From an uncultured Brevibacterium sp. (GTDB lineage: Bacteria; Actinomycetota; Actinomycetes; Actinomycetales; Brevibacteriaceae), in assembly GCA_902489185.1 (NCBI GenBank), contig CABTZC010000131.1, forward strand, positions 1-6,243: 6,243 bases of DNA, written 5' to 3'. This document shows positions 5,635 to 6,243 of this stretch, in pieces. Numbering within the stretch: position 1 is the stretch's first letter; each line of letters begins with the position of its first letter. Under the pieces are notes generated by a model, which worked only from the letters and a program-made list of their open reading frames with translations, was not told the origin of the DNA and did no database searches. Made by a program: the position numbers and the translations under genes.

Positions 5635-6243
5635 ATGACCCACCAACGCTTTGCGCGACTCAAACTCATCCTGGGCGATGAAGGCCTAGAAAAACTCGCA
5701 GGTGCCACCGTGATGGTGACGGGACTCGGGGGAGTGGGGTCCAGCTGCGCGGAGGCCCTAGCGCGAGGCGGCGTGGGGACCCTCATTCTTATTGACCGTG
5801 ATGTCATTGAGGAAAGCAACATCAACCGGCAAGCCCTGGCGTTCGTGTCCACGGTCGGGAAAGTCAAAGCCCAGGTCATGGAAGCGATGGTCGCCGACAT
5901 CAACCCGGACTGCACCACCTACGCCCGCAACGTGTCCCTCAACCGGGAAAACCTGAGTGAGGTTTTTGCGAAGCTGCCTCGCCCGGATTACGTCATCGAC
6001 TGTATCGACGATGTCACCGGGAAGATCGAAATCGCGCAGTGGTGCGCAGAAAACCGTATCCACCTGGTGTCCTCAATGGGTGGCGGAAACAAACTGGACC
6101 CGTCGTACCTGAAGTTCGCAAAAGTTAACAAAACCCAGTACTGCCCGCTGGCAAAAGTGATCCGCCAGGTGTGTATTCGCCGCCGGATCCGAGGCCTTGA
6201 GGTTCTGTACTCGTCCGAAGTGCCCGTCAGTATTGAGGACAAA
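5635..6243 (+). CDS. tcdA: tRNA threonylcarbamoyladenosine dehydratase, 3'-truncated by window edge
   Basis: ThiF/MoeB/E1-like ATP-dependent enzyme that cyclises t6A at position 37 of ANN-decoding tRNAs to ct6A. The 203 visible residues run open to the last base. QRFARLKLILGDEGLEKL at 4-21 is the usual N-terminal helix. GLGGVGS at 30-36 is the nucleotide-binding loop, LIDRD at 52-56 carries the acidic residues that bind adenylate, and SNINRQ at 61-66 contains the conserved arginine. K78 and YVIDCIDD (D122, D125) follow. GGGNKLDP at 149-156, CPLAKVIRQ at 170-178 and YSSE at 192-195 are TcdA-type and argue against MoeB or ThiF. The ATG at 5635 is the only start, because TAG 5590-5592 closes the frame and no start codon lies between. 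Ribosome binding is weak: AAGGG at 5617-5621 is 13 bases away, or AGAAG at 5623-5627 is 7 bases away. Family members are about 240-270 residues, so the C-terminus is missing here. Confidence 0.93.
   Translation, partial: MTHQRFARLKLILGDEGLEKLAGATVMVTGLGGVGSSCAEALARGGVGTLILIDRDVIEESNINRQALAFVSTVGKVKAQVMEAMVADINPDCTTYARNVSLNRENLSEVFAKLPRPDYVIDCIDDVTGKIEIAQWCAENRIHLVSSMGGGNKLDPSYLKFAKVNKTQYCPLAKVIRQVCIRRRIRGLEVLYSSEVPVSIEDK

Overview
The window looks like chromosomal DNA from a moderately high-GC actinobacterium. The main evidence is the gene pair at 619-3896: a short MetE-like protein overlapping ligA by ATGA is a typical actinobacterial arrangement. The LigA also carries an extra segment between zinc finger and helix-hairpin-helix region that I recall from Micrococcales/Actinomycetales ligases. 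A pyruvate formate-lyase activase next door points to a facultatively or strictly anaerobic lifestyle. An Actinomycetaceae-like host is a reasonable guess, but it is inference only.

Layout: (1) 1-549 (+) is the 3' part of pflA, the glycyl-radical activase. (2) 550-618 is a short gap with a possible leaderless promoter. (3) 619-1677 (+) is a MetE-like protein with no recognisable zinc site. (4) 1674-3896 (+) is ligA, NAD-dependent DNA ligase, translationally coupled to the previous gene. (5) Only 4 bases separate the ligA stop from the stop of a convergent gene at 3901-5526 (-). That gene encodes a membrane-anchored class B penicillin-binding-protein homologue whose active site is destroyed. 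A perfect 7-bp hairpin lies inside its last codons and may terminate transcription from both sides. (6) 5527-5634 is a divergent intergenic region with a near-palindromic shared -10 candidate. (7) 5635-6243 (+) is the 5' part of tcdA, a tRNA threonylcarbamoyladenosine dehydratase, running off the window.

The genes do not form one pathway. pflA belongs to fermentative pyruvate metabolism, ligA to replication and repair, the PBP-like gene to the cell envelope and tcdA to tRNA modification. Most of the window is ordinary housekeeping. The strongest unusual signal is the PBP-like protein: its SxxK motif reads ATFT, and the segments that should carry SxN and KTG are missing, yet the reading frame and flanking conserved blocks are intact. 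This looks like a maintained pseudoenzyme rather than a decaying pseudogene. The MetE-like protein may be a second, milder case of lost catalytic residues. I saw no mobile element, CRISPR array, tRNA or rRNA.
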